Shown here piece after piece: positions 23,878 to 32,421 of a DNA stretch of 64,000 nt (position 1 is its first letter; each line of letters begins with the position of its first letter). The notes beneath the pieces are model-generated. The model did not search any database, was not told the DNA's origin, and saw nothing but the letters and a program-made list of their open reading frames with translations. Where the stretch lies: the NCBI GenBank assembly GCA_964435025.1, contig CAYSXL010000001.1:1-64000 (forward strand), read 5' to 3'. The position numbers were made by a program, and so were the translations under genes. The stretch comes from PWHW01 sp964435025. Lineage in GTDB: Bacteria; Patescibacteriota; Minisyncoccia; Minisyncoccales; PWPS01.

Positions 23878-25794
23878 ATGTCTGAATTTAAAGAAGAGCT
23901 TAACAAAGAACAGCTTAGAATTGTGCGCGAGGGTGACGGCCCTTGTCTTGTTTTAAGTGGTCCCGGTTCCGGAAAAACAAAAACGCTTGTTCACAGAACA
24001 GCTTATCTTATAAAAAAGGGAATTCCTCCTTCAAGAATACTTCTCCTTACCTTCACCAAAAAAGCGGCAAAAGAAATGCTTTTTCGCATCAAACTACTCG
24101 CCGGAAAAGAAGGTGAAAAGGTTTATGGAGGGACTTTCCATCATACGGGTAATTATTATCTAAGAAAATATGCGGGAAGGATAGGTTATCCTTCCAATTT
24201 TGTTATTCTTGACGAAGAAGATTCCAAGAGTCTTTTATCTATCATATTGAAAGAAGAAAAGGAAAAAGGTATCCCTAAAGCTCAGGTGGTACAAAAGATA
24301 ATATCCTTAGCGGTAAACTCTCAAAAGGATATAAATAGTGTTATAAGCACTTTTTTTCCCTACTTCGACAAAGACACAAAAGATGTAATCTCAAATGTGA
24401 ATGAAGCTTACAAGAAGCGGAAAAAGCAAAGTAATCTCATGGATTACGATGACCTTCTTTTAAATTGGAACGAGATTCTTTCTTTTCCCGACATAGGGAA
24501 AGAGATATCTTCCAACTTTCTATATATTCTTATCGACGAATACCAGGATACGAATTCACTTCAGGACGATATCGCAAAAAAACTTGCTACAGCGCATAAA
24601 AATATTTTGGCCGTAGGGGACGATTCTCAAAGCATCTATTCTTTTAGAGCGGCCGATATAAATAATATCCTTAATTTTTCCAAGAACTATACCCGCGCTA
24701 AAGTGTTTAAACTGGAAACGAATTATCGGAGTACTCCGGAAATACTTGATGCTGCAAACAGAGTGATCGCCAACAACGAAAACAAACTGGAAAAAAAATT
24801 GAAAAGCTCTCTTATGCAAGGAAAAGCGCCGACAATAAAAAGTTTCGCCTCTCCTTATGACCAGGCGAGATATATTGTTAATCGTATTGAGGAAATAAAC
24901 GACCCTGCACAAACAGCGGTTCTTTTTCGCGCTCACCATCATTCCATTGAACTTGAAATGGAGCTTGTAAAAAGAAAAATTCCCTATGGATTAAGAGGGG
25001 GACCAAAATTCTTCGAACAGCTCCATGTCAAAGATTTACTTGCTTTTCTAAAGATACTTTCAAATTTTTGCGACGAAACCTCGTGGCACAGGTTACTTAT
25101 GAGACAAGAGGGAATTGGCGATGTCTATGCAAGCCAGCTTACAAAAAGGGTCTGTCGTTTTAAAGACTTAAAAAGCGTTCTTTTAGAAAAAGAAAAAGTC
25201 ATTGCCTCTTTCTCTTCAAAATCGGTCAAAAATGGTATCGATTCTCTCCTCTCAATTATTGAAAAAAGCCGGGGGAAAACGGTTGCGGAAGCCATAGAAT
25301 GTTTCTTGCAAGACTTCTACGGGACTTATCTGGACTTCTCTTTTGAAAACGCGAAGGAAAGGAAAAGCGATCTGCAGCGGGTAAAAGAATTAGCAAAAAA
25401 CTATAACAACGTAGGGGAGATGCTTGCGGAATTCATGCTCAGCGAGGAATACGGAGATGAAAGCAAAAATGAAAATACGATTATTTTAAGTAGCATACAC
25501 CAAGCAAAGGGACTTGAGTGGGAATCGGTCTTTGTTATTTCCCTCAAGGAAGGAGACTTTCCCCACGGCAAATCCTTGGAGGATAATCTAATTGAGGAAG
25601 AAAGACGCCTTTTTTATGTTGCTATTACGCGCTGTAAAAAGAATCTTTTCCTAACTTATCCCGTTTACAGCTCCAGGGAAAAGTATACTTCTTCTCCGTC
25701 GAGATTTCTTCGAGAGATTAAAGAGATTGAAAAAGAGGAAGAAATTATTGAAGAAGAGATAATTGATGAAGATGGTGAGTGGGAGTATTTTTAA
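23878..25794 (+). CDS. UvrD/PcrA-like superfamily 1 DNA helicase
   Basis: 638 residues. Motifs: LNKEQLRIV (Q), GPGSGKT (28-34), LTFTKKAAKEML (Ia), LIDEYQDTNSLQ (II), AVGDDSQSIYSFRAA (III), NYRSTPEI (IV), LSSIHQAKGLEWESVFV (V) and LFYVAITRCKKNL (VI). It is a complete 3'-5' helicase, shorter than E. coli UvrD (720) because the C-terminal tail is only a short Glu-rich stretch. No nuclease domain is present. It probably acts in nucleotide-excision or replication-fork repair. It follows xseB after 77 bases; a GGAGGAG in that space lies too far (about 40 bases) from the ATG to be its ribosome binding site. Confidence 0.9.
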   Translation: MSEFKEELNKEQLRIVREGDGPCLVLSGPGSGKTKTLVHRTAYLIKKGIPPSRILLLTFTKKAAKEMLFRIKLLAGKEGEKVYGGTFHHTGNYYLRKYAGRIGYPSNFVILDEEDSKSLLSIILKEEKEKGIPKAQVVQKIISLAVNSQKDINSVISTFFPYFDKDTKDVISNVNEAYKKRKKQSNLMDYDDLLLNWNEILSFPDIGKEISSNFLYILIDEYQDTNSLQDDIAKKLATAHKNILAVGDDSQSIYSFRAADINNILNFSKNYTRAKVFKLETNYRSTPEILDAANRVIANNENKLEKKLKSSLMQGKAPTIKSFASPYDQARYIVNRIEEINDPAQTAVLFRAHHHSIELEMELVKRKIPYGLRGGPKFFEQLHVKDLLAFLKILSNFCDETSWHRLLMRQEGIGDVYASQLTKRVCRFKDLKSVLLEKEKVIASFSSKSVKNGIDSLLSIIEKSRGKTVAEAIECFLQDFYGTYLDFSFENAKERKSDLQRVKELAKNYNNVGEMLAEFMLSEEYGDESKNENTIILSSIHQAKGLEWESVFVISLKEGDFPHGKSLEDNLIEEERRLFYVAITRCKKNLFLTYPVYSSREKYTSSPSRFLREIKEIEKEEEIIEEEIIDEDGEWEYF

Positions 25795-25798
25795 GTCA

Positions 25799-25827
25799 TT
25801 GTGAGGCGCAAAAAAATTTGTTATACT
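25799..25827 (+). promoter_or_regulatory. Promoter for the SurA-N-like pair
   Basis: TTGTGA, 17 bases, TATACT. The leader to ATG 25860 would be about 25 bases and has no Shine-Dalgarno sequence. Confidence 0.55.
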
Positions 25828-25859
25828 GAGTGACATATAAAATTAATTACGAAGATATT

Positions 25860-26561
25860 ATGAAGATATTTAAAGAGGGATGGGTTTGGATAATTCTTTT
25901 TGCGGTGGTTGTTTCTGCCGGAATCCTTATTTTTGACAAAGGGGATGTCTCACAAAAAAATGATATAGCTGTTCGGGTAAATAACGAAGCGGTAACGGAA
26001 AGTGAATTTGAAAAAATAAAAAATCAGACCGAAGAAGCCATGAAAATGGAAGGAGTGGAAATACCCGAGGAGGAAATAAAAAAAGAGACAGTGGAGATAG
26101 TAATAAGCCAACTTTTGCTATCGAGTTTTTTGAATGAAAAGAACCTTGAGATAACACAAGAGGAAATAAATGAATTTTATAAGACCATAGTAGCTCAAGA
26201 CGAACAGATCGATTCAAAAGAAGATTTTTATGGTTCATGGGAATCCGAGGGTGTTGACAGAAAAGAGGTGGAAGAACAGGTTATGCTTGCTATAAAATAC
26301 GATAAACTGTTTGAGAAATATTCTAAAGAGGTTGAGGTGACCGACGAAGAACTCCGTGAAGCGTATGAAGAATACAAAATGTGGATGGGGGAGGTTGGAG
26401 GAGAAGAGGTAGAAGGAGAATACGGCGAACTAACGCCTTTTGACGAACTCAGGGGAGAACTAAAAGAATTTACCCTTCAAGAAAAAGTCCAGGAGCGCAT
26501 TGACTCAGAGATGGAAGAGCTAAAAGAGAGAAGTGTTATTGAGGGATCCCAAATAAATTAA
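25860..26561 (+). CDS. SurA N-terminal domain-like membrane-anchored chaperone (no PPIase domain)
   Basis: 233 residues: an N-terminal membrane anchor (about 8-26), then a helical domain with VRVNNEAVTESEFEKIK, the typical beginning of SurA/PrsA/PpiD N-terminal domains, and EIVISQLLLSSFLNEKNLEITQEEINEFY. The parvulin isomerase domain that usually follows is absent; the C-terminal 60 residues are acidic helix. It probably binds unfolded exported proteins on the outer face of the membrane. The ATG at 25860 is chosen over an upstream non-ATG start because the hydrophobic anchor begins after it. It is paired with a paralogue four bases downstream. Confidence 0.65.
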   Translation: MKIFKEGWVWIILFAVVVSAGILIFDKGDVSQKNDIAVRVNNEAVTESEFEKIKNQTEEAMKMEGVEIPEEEIKKETVEIVISQLLLSSFLNEKNLEITQEEINEFYKTIVAQDEQIDSKEDFYGSWESEGVDRKEVEEQVMLAIKYDKLFEKYSKEVEVTDEELREAYEEYKMWMGEVGGEEVEGEYGELTPFDELRGELKEFTLQEKVQERIDSEMEELKERSVIEGSQIN

Positions 26562-26564
26562 ATT

Positions 26565-27254
26565 ATGGACAAAAGAGCCGTCTTTTTTAAAACCATTCCT
26601 TTTGCCGTTTTTGTGCTGGTAGGGGTTACTTTGCTTTTTCTTTTTTTAAACTCCGATGCGTCAAAAGAAGAAAAAGTAGCGCTTGTTGTCAACGGAAGGG
26701 AAGTTACTGAAGATGAGTTTGATATTTATATAGAGGCTGTTGCTCGTGACAGGGTAAGAGAGGGAAGAGAGGATATTTTCCGAGAAGAAGTCAGAGAAGG
26801 TGCAATAGAAAGGGCTACCAGGAATGTGGTGGCGAGAGAGCTTCTGGAGGAAGAGGGGATAACGGTTTCAAAAGAAGAAACTTACAACTACTTAAGACAC
26901 CGTGCATTTGCAGAACCGGGTGTAGAAACAATAGAAGAGTTTCTGGATCGTGAAGCGCGGAAAGGATATCCCGAGAAAGAGAATATGTTAGTGGCGGAGA
27001 TTTATGTAGGATTTAGTAAACTTGCTCAGAAATACTATGAGAATACGGAAGTTACTGATGAAACAATTAAGAATGTGTATGATTCATTCAGAGAAAAATT
27101 ATTGGAGGAGGGGGTGGAGGATGCGGATATTCCCGAGTTTGAAGAGATGGAAGAGAGAGCAGAAGAGGTTTATACGAGAAAAAAGGTTTCGAAAAAGATT
27201 CTCGACGAGCTTGAAAAAAGGTTGGAGGAAGCAGAAGTTGATATTCTGAAATAA
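26565..27254 (+). CDS. SurA N-terminal domain-like membrane-anchored protein, paralogue
   Basis: 229 residues with the same plan as the preceding gene: a membrane anchor (about 10-28), ALVVNGREVTEDEFDIYIE at the start of the chaperone domain, and helices through ARELLEEEGITVSKEETYNYL. There is again no parvulin domain. The spacing of three bases from the upstream stop indicates co-translation, and the two products may form a heterodimer. The very high Glu/Arg content suggests an extended coiled structure at the C-terminus. Confidence 0.6.
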   Translation: MDKRAVFFKTIPFAVFVLVGVTLLFLFLNSDASKEEKVALVVNGREVTEDEFDIYIEAVARDRVREGREDIFREEVREGAIERATRNVVARELLEEEGITVSKEETYNYLRHRAFAEPGVETIEEFLDREARKGYPEKENMLVAEIYVGFSKLAQKYYENTEVTDETIKNVYDSFREKLLEEGVEDADIPEFEEMEERAEEVYTRKKVSKKILDELEKRLEEAEVDILK

Positions 27255-27266
27255 AAAAAATAGCCC

Positions 27267-28328
27267 ATGAATTTTAAACAAACTTTGTGGATATCACACT
27301 CAGCCTTATCCGCGTACTCTCGGTGTCCACACTTGTATTATTTTGAGTATATATATCGCAATCCAAAGACAGGAAACAGAATACAGATAGTTAATCCCTA
27401 TCTTTCTTTGGGCTCGGCCGTTCATGAAACGATTGAGGGTCTTGCAAACGTCTCAATAAAAAAAAGAAAGCAAATTTCCCTCAAGGAACGGTTCGAAAAT
27501 ATATTTGAAGGATATAGAGGTAAGAAAGGAGGTTTTCTTTTAAAGAGCCAAGAAAATGATTTTTACGGAAGGGGAGTTAAGATGATGGAAAGAGTGGAGA
27601 AGTCAAATTTTCTCGAAAAACCCTCCACGATGCTGGAAAAAAATTTTCCGGTGGTTGATCTTTTTAGCGGAGAAGCAAAACTTGTGGGTAGCCTTGACTG
27701 GATAGAGGTTCTCCCCGGTGGAGGAGCACATATTATTGACTTTAAGACCGGAAATAACAGAGAGGGTAACGGGTCCTTACAACTTCCGATTTATGCGATT
27801 CTTGCAAAGGAAAATCTTTCTATAGAGGTAGAAAAAGTAAGTTACTGGTATCTCCAGCACGACGACAATCCCGTTTCCCAAGAAATCGGCGATCTTAATT
27901 CTTCACTCGAAGCAATCAAGGAAAAAACAAGTGCCATAAAAAGATCTATAGCAAATAACTATTTTCCTTGTAAGTACAATGGAAAGTGCTTCTCTTGCGG
28001 AGATTATGAAAAAATTTTTGGAGGGGAAGCGGAAATGATAGGAAGCGACAAGGAAAGAAAAAAAGATCTCTTCTTTGTTTTCAAAGAAGAAGATGTTGCA
28101 AAAAAAGTAATTGAAGATAATTTCTTGAACGCGGATGAGAAAGAGATGTTCAAAGACAGAATTGCGGGAAACACAAACGAAACAAAAAAGGGGAGCGGGG
28201 ACCCGGTGGAAGAAGGTACGGAAAAAGTCCAAGAAATAAAGGCAAAGCTGAAAAAAAATCTTTCCAAAGGAGAACTCAAGGCAGTAGTTAAACTCCTGAA
28301 TAATAATGGAAAAAAAAGCGAGTCTTAA
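27267..28328 (+). CDS. Cas4/AddB-like PD-(D/E)XK nuclease with Fe-S cysteines
   Basis: 353 residues. RecB-type nuclease motifs: GSAVHETIE (His53), GSLDWIEV (Asp144), HIIDFKTG (Asp158, Lys160) and SLQLPIYAI (Gln172, Tyr176). One cysteine before the nuclease (Cys20 in YSRCPHLYYF) and three after it (Cys235, Cys241, Cys244 in PCKYNGKCFSC) reproduce the 1+3 arrangement that holds a 4Fe-4S cluster in AddB and Cas4. The last 90 residues are charged helices without a known domain. No cas genes are present, so CRISPR adaptation is unlikely. Its place behind a UvrD helicase and next to the uracil-DNA glycosylase points to DNA repair; it overlaps the latter by 23 bases. Confidence 0.78.
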   Translation: MNFKQTLWISHSALSAYSRCPHLYYFEYIYRNPKTGNRIQIVNPYLSLGSAVHETIEGLANVSIKKRKQISLKERFENIFEGYRGKKGGFLLKSQENDFYGRGVKMMERVEKSNFLEKPSTMLEKNFPVVDLFSGEAKLVGSLDWIEVLPGGGAHIIDFKTGNNREGNGSLQLPIYAILAKENLSIEVEKVSYWYLQHDDNPVSQEIGDLNSSLEAIKEKTSAIKRSIANNYFPCKYNGKCFSCGDYEKIFGGEAEMIGSDKERKKDLFFVFKEEDVAKKVIEDNFLNADEKEMFKDRIAGNTNETKKGSGDPVEEGTEKVQEIKAKLKKNLSKGELKAVVKLLNNNGKKSES

Positions 28329-28899
28329 GAAAATAAAAGATGAGGTTGTCGGCTTGAGACAGTCTCCGCTATACAAAGAGAGAGTAAACGGAAAATTTTT
28401 TCCGGTGATAGGGGAGGGGAGCCATAATGCGAAAATTATGCTTATAGGCGAAGCGCCGGGGGCGAAAGAGGCTGCAACGGGAAGACCATTTTGTGGTAGT
28501 GCCGGTAAAATTCTTGATAGTTGTCTTCAGGAAGCAGGAATAGAGCGTAAAAGCGTATATGTTACCAATATTTTGAAAGATAGACCGCCCCGAAACAGAG
28601 ACCCTTTGCCCGAAGAGATAAAAATTTATGCTCCTTTTTTAAATCGGCAAATTGAAATTATAAAACCTAAAATTATTGCTCCTCTGGGCAGGTTTTCCGC
28701 CGAATATATCATGTCTAAATTTGGGTTTGAAAAAGAAATAGAACCAATTACCGCATTGCATGGAAAAACCTTTAATACGGAATCAGATTTCGGAGATGTG
28801 AAAATCATCCCTCTACTGCACCCGGCGGTAGCGGTATACAATCCTTACAAAAAGAAAGAACTTTTTTCGGGATTTTTGTCCTTTAAAGAAGCCTTTTAG
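28306..28899 (+). CDS. Uracil-DNA glycosylase, family-4-like, without Fe-S ligands
   Basis: 197 residues. Motif A is GEAPGAKEAATGRPF (48-62), followed by SAGKILD, VYVTNILKDRPPRNRDPLP and motif B LLHPAVAVYNP (about 170-180), the family 4 pattern. In family 4 enzymes four cysteines hold a 4Fe-4S cluster. Here those positions read Leu/Ser near residues 17-20, Asp92 in KDRPP instead of KCRPP, and Tyr108. Only Cys63 and Cys73 exist, at other sites. The enzyme therefore seems to be a cluster-less variant that should still excise uracil. It is coupled to the upstream nuclease gene and complements endonuclease IV in base-excision repair. Confidence 0.82.
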   Translation: MEKKASLKKIKDEVVGLRQSPLYKERVNGKFFPVIGEGSHNAKIMLIGEAPGAKEAATGRPFCGSAGKILDSCLQEAGIERKSVYVTNILKDRPPRNRDPLPEEIKIYAPFLNRQIEIIKPKIIAPLGRFSAEYIMSKFGFEKEIEPITALHGKTFNTESDFGDVKIIPLLHPAVAVYNPYKKKELFSGFLSFKEAF

Positions 28900-28938
28900 A
28901 GCGCTTCTACCTTTTATAAAAAAATGTTAATATGAAAA

Positions 28939-29604
28939 ATGATAGTCGCTGTTTATAAAGAAAGAGGATTAACGTCGAGAGCGGTGGTAAACGAAATAAA
29001 AAATAAGGTGAGAGAAAAGAAGGTCGGGCACGGGGGAACACTGGATCCTCTTGCCAGCGGGGTACTTGTTGTCGGTGTTTCCAGGGAGGGCACAAAAAAA
29101 CTACACACGGAACGTTTTAATGAGAAGGAATATATCGGAAAAATAAAATTAGGAGAGAAAAGTACCACTGATGACAGGGAGGGGGAAAAAGAGAAGAAAA
29201 AAGCTTCCACGTCGGATGTGCCGAAGGTGGGAGAAATAGAAATAATTTTACGGCGTTTTGTGGGGGATGTGATGCAAATTCCTCCGGCATATTCCGCGGT
29301 AAAAGTAAGTGGGAAGGAGTCCTATAAACTGGCAAGAAAAGGGTTTCTCGTAAAGCACAAGGAGAGACCTGTAAAGATAGAAAAAATAGAAATTCTCAGT
29401 TACAGATACCCTTTGCTTACAATTAGGGTGGTAACAGGTCCGGGAGTTTACATCCGTTCACTTGCTCGGGACATAGGAGATTGTTTAGTGGGAGGAGGTT
29501 ATCTTTATTCACTTTTGCGAACTCGCGTAGGCGGTTTTACTCTGGAAAATTGTGTTAAAATAGAAGAAATTCCCGGTCTCCGGGATAATTGGTCGAGAAG
29601 TTAG
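28939..29604 (+). CDS. truB: tRNA pseudouridine(55) synthase
   Basis: 221 residues. GHGGTLDPLASGVLVVGV carries the catalytic Asp; QIPPAYSAVKVSGKESYKLAR, RPVKIEKIEILSY and GVYIRSLARDIGDCL are the other TruB blocks. The C-terminal PUA domain is missing, as in shorter bacterial forms. It starts at residue 1 with IVAVYKERGLTSRAVV, slightly trimmed compared with usual starts (KP-G-TS). It modifies U55 in the tRNA T-loop. No Shine-Dalgarno sequence is visible; the upstream stretch is very AT-rich (TTAATATGAAAA). Confidence 0.92.
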   Translation: MIVAVYKERGLTSRAVVNEIKNKVREKKVGHGGTLDPLASGVLVVGVSREGTKKLHTERFNEKEYIGKIKLGEKSTTDDREGEKEKKKASTSDVPKVGEIEIILRRFVGDVMQIPPAYSAVKVSGKESYKLARKGFLVKHKERPVKIEKIEILSYRYPLLTIRVVTGPGVYIRSLARDIGDCLVGGGYLYSLLRTRVGGFTLENCVKIEEIPGLRDNWSRS

Positions 29605-29636
29605 TGCTTTAAAAACAAATGTAAATATTAATTAAA

Positions 29637-30701
29637 ATGCTCGAAAATATTTTTAAAAATCCTTTATGGCATGCGGAATATTTGAACAACTCACTCCTTG
29701 AGTATTTCTTCTTTTTTCTGCTCTTTGCCGCTTTGGCTATCGGCTTTTTCGGTTTTAAACTCATTCTTTTCCGAAAGCTTGCCCACCGGATAAAGAATAA
29801 AAAGATTCTTGAGATTTTGACGGATGTTGTGGGATCAATAAGGTCTCCCTTCTATGTGTTCGCGTCTTTCTATTTTGCACTTTTCTTATTAGAGGTACCC
29901 GGTCTTTTAATGAGACTTGCCGCTGCCATACTTATCCTCTGGACAGCGCAACATGTTGCCGTTATAGGCGGGAAATTTATCGATTTCGCTTTGCAGTTCT
30001 ATACGGAAAAAAAGCAAGAAAAGAATAAAGCGATGTTGAGGACGATGGGCAGTATCGGAAAAGTATTTTTATGGGCTATTATTCTCCTTGCGGTTCTCGG
30101 AGCTTTTGGAGTAAATATTACCGCCATTGTTGCCGGTATGGGTGTGGGTGGTATCGCAATTGCTTTTGCATTGCAAAATATACTTTCCGATCTTTTCAGC
30201 TCTTTTTCTATTTACTTTGATAAGCCTTTTCTGGAAGGGGATCTCATTGTTGTTGAGGGCAAGTGGGGAACGGTAGAAAAAATAGGGATAAAGAGTACTC
30301 GGGTGAGGTCGCTGCAAGGAGAAGAGATTATTTTTTCCAATATGGAGCTTACTTCGGCCCAAGTGCATAACTTCAGGAAAATGGAAGACAGGCGCGCCGA
30401 GTTTAATCTGGGGATTGTTTATGAGACTTCTACCGAAAAGATGGAGAAAATACCCGCCATTATCAGAAAAATCGTGGACAAGGAGGAGATGACCGAGTTT
30501 AACCGGGTGCATTTTCATAACTTCGGGCCCTTCTCCTTGGACTACTTACTTGTTTACTATATAAAGTCTCCCAACTATACCGTTTTTATGGATGTTAACG
30601 AAAGGATATTGCTTAATATAAAAAGAGAGTTCGAGAAAGAAGGCATAGGGTTTGCTTATCCGACAAAGACCGTTCATGTCGTGGAAAATTCTGTGAAATA
30701 A
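29637..30701 (+). CDS. MscS-family mechanosensitive ion channel
   Basis: 354 residues. Three or four N-terminal membrane segments lead to the pore helix region ITAIVAGMGVGGIAIAFALQ and then ILSDLFSSFSIYFDKPF and GDLIVVEGKWGTVEKIG, the beta domain of MscS. The C-terminal alpha/beta domain (residues about 260-345) completes the cytoplasmic cage. It releases solutes on hypo-osmotic shock. It precedes an antiporter gene by seven bases, so the two are likely one membrane-homeostasis unit. Confidence 0.9.
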   Translation: MLENIFKNPLWHAEYLNNSLLEYFFFFLLFAALAIGFFGFKLILFRKLAHRIKNKKILEILTDVVGSIRSPFYVFASFYFALFLLEVPGLLMRLAAAILILWTAQHVAVIGGKFIDFALQFYTEKKQEKNKAMLRTMGSIGKVFLWAIILLAVLGAFGVNITAIVAGMGVGGIAIAFALQNILSDLFSSFSIYFDKPFLEGDLIVVEGKWGTVEKIGIKSTRVRSLQGEEIIFSNMELTSAQVHNFRKMEDRRAEFNLGIVYETSTEKMEKIPAIIRKIVDKEEMTEFNRVHFHNFGPFSLDYLLVYYIKSPNYTVFMDVNERILLNIKREFEKEGIGFAYPTKTVHVVENSVK

Positions 30702-30708
30702 TTCTGTT

Positions 30709-32421
30709 ATGGAAATTTGGAATTTTTTATCGGAAATTGTACACGGGATTGATGTCACCTCGCAGGTAGAGCTTGCTGTTCTTCTTGTATCGGCAGCTTT
30801 TCTCGGTATAATATTCAGATTCTTTAAACAGCCTCTTATTTTAGCATATCTTGTTACCGGTATTATTATCGGGACTTTCGGATTCTTAAATCTTGAAGAC
30901 GGAAATGTTATTCAGCTTTTTTCCACTTTGGGAATAATGTTCTTGCTTTTCCTGGTAGGAATGGAAATGGATTATAGCGCTATCAAAAAAACGGGGAAAC
31001 TTTCTCTTGCAATCGGACTTGGGCAAGTACTATTTACGGCAACGGGAGGTTTCTTAATCGGGCACTTCCTTTTCGGCTTTGCGGTGTTGCCGGCTCTCTA
31101 TATTGCGGTAGCCTTAACTTTTTCCAGCACGGTTATTATCGTAAAGCTGTTATCGGATAAGGGTAGTTTCGCAACCTTGCACGGCAGGGCTGCGATAGGT
31201 CTTTTGCTTGTGCAAGACCTGGTGGTAATTTTAATTCTTATCGTACTTAACGCAATCGAAATAGGAGAAGGGGTCGGTATCTTTTCTCTTGCAAGAACAG
31301 TGGTTGCGGGGGTAGGTCTTTTTGCCTTAATGCTTTTTTTGGGAGGAAATGTGTTTCCCTATCTGTTTAGAAAAATTGCGACTTCTCAGGAACTGCTTTT
31401 TTTAGTGAGTCTTTCGTGGCTTCTTGCTTTTGCGGTAATTGTAAAACAGATCGGGTTTTCCGTAGAAATTGCGGGTTTTTTGGGAGGAGTGGCGCTTGCC
31501 AATTCTTCGGAAAAATATCATATCGCAAATAAAATAAGACCCCTCAGGGATTTCTTTATTTTGATATTTTTTGTTTATCTGGGATCTCTTATGGTTATTT
31601 CCGATTTTGGGGGAATGATGTTGCCGGTTATTATTTTTTCTTTATTTGTTCTTATTGGGAATCCCCTTATCGTAATGATAATTATGGGATTGATGCGCTA
31701 CAAAAAGAGAACAAGTTTTTTGACGGGCGTTACTGTTGCGCAAATTTCCGAGTTTAGCTTGATATTTGCAACACTCGGACTTGCTCTGGGGCATATTACA
31801 AACCAAATATTTGCCGTTATCGTTGCCGTGGGTGTTATTACCATTACGCTCTCCACCTATCTTATTCTCTATGCGGAGAGAATATTTCCTTATATCGAAA
31901 AATTTCTTTCTCTCTTTGAAAGAAAAGGAACTCAAGAAGAGGAGGGTGATTACGGTATATCTAAACCGGTTATTCTTGTGGGAGCAAACAGGATAGGGAG
32001 GGGAATAATGAATTATATCAGCAAGGAAAATCTTTTGGTGATTGATTTTGATCCGGTGGTCATAGATCTTCTCAAGAAGGAGAAGACCGACCATATCTTT
32101 GCCGACTTAAAGGACCCTCATCTCTTTGAAGAGTTGAATCTGGAAGAGACAAAGCTTGTCATTTCTACAAGTCCGCAGTTGGAAGATAATGTTGTACTTA
32201 TAAAGAGAATCAAGGACATAAGTGAAAATATAAAGGTTATAGTGCGAGCGGAAAACGAAGATGAAGCGGTAAACCTTTACGATAAAAAGGCCGACTACGT
32301 CCTTTTGCCCCACCTTTTGTCCGGGAAATATCTGGGAGAAATCATTGACTCCAATTTAGATCTAAAAGATATTGAAGTTCGCCGTAAAAGAGAACTGAAA
32401 TTTCTCAAGAAGAATACATGA
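30709..32421 (+). CDS. CPA2-family cation/proton antiporter with TrkA-N domain (KefB-like)
   Basis: 570 residues. About twelve membrane segments cover residues 15-390, with LAYLVTGIIIGTFGF, GIMFLLFLVGMEMD, ALTFSSTVIIVKLLSDKG and GLLLVQDLVVI typical of KefB/KefC and related CPA2 antiporters. From about residue 415 a Rossmann TrkA-N domain follows (ILVGANRIGRGIMNYI ... LVIDFDPVVIDLLKKE), with an altered glycine motif (GANRIGRG), which normally binds NAD(H) and gates transport. Na+ or K+ specificity cannot be told. It overlaps the next gene (ATGA). Confidence 0.9.
   Translation: MEIWNFLSEIVHGIDVTSQVELAVLLVSAAFLGIIFRFFKQPLILAYLVTGIIIGTFGFLNLEDGNVIQLFSTLGIMFLLFLVGMEMDYSAIKKTGKLSLAIGLGQVLFTATGGFLIGHFLFGFAVLPALYIAVALTFSSTVIIVKLLSDKGSFATLHGRAAIGLLLVQDLVVILILIVLNAIEIGEGVGIFSLARTVVAGVGLFALMLFLGGNVFPYLFRKIATSQELLFLVSLSWLLAFAVIVKQIGFSVEIAGFLGGVALANSSEKYHIANKIRPLRDFFILIFFVYLGSLMVISDFGGMMLPVIIFSLFVLIGNPLIVMIIMGLMRYKKRTSFLTGVTVAQISEFSLIFATLGLALGHITNQIFAVIVAVGVITITLSTYLILYAERIFPYIEKFLSLFERKGTQEEEGDYGISKPVILVGANRIGRGIMNYISKENLLVIDFDPVVIDLLKKEKTDHIFADLKDPHLFEELNLEETKLVISTSPQLEDNVVLIKRIKDISENIKVIVRAENEDEAVNLYDKKADYVLLPHLLSGKYLGEIIDSNLDLKDIEVRRKRELKFLKKNT

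Noticed and set aside
9911..25794. Gabija-like defence system (OLD nuclease plus UvrD helicase)
   Set aside because: The OLD gene is on the opposite strand, more than 5 kb from either UvrD gene, and both helicases sit among repair genes. Gabija genes are adjacent and co-directional.
27267..28328. Cas4 of a CRISPR system
   Set aside because: No cas1, cas2 or repeat array anywhere in the window; the context is helicase and glycosylase genes.
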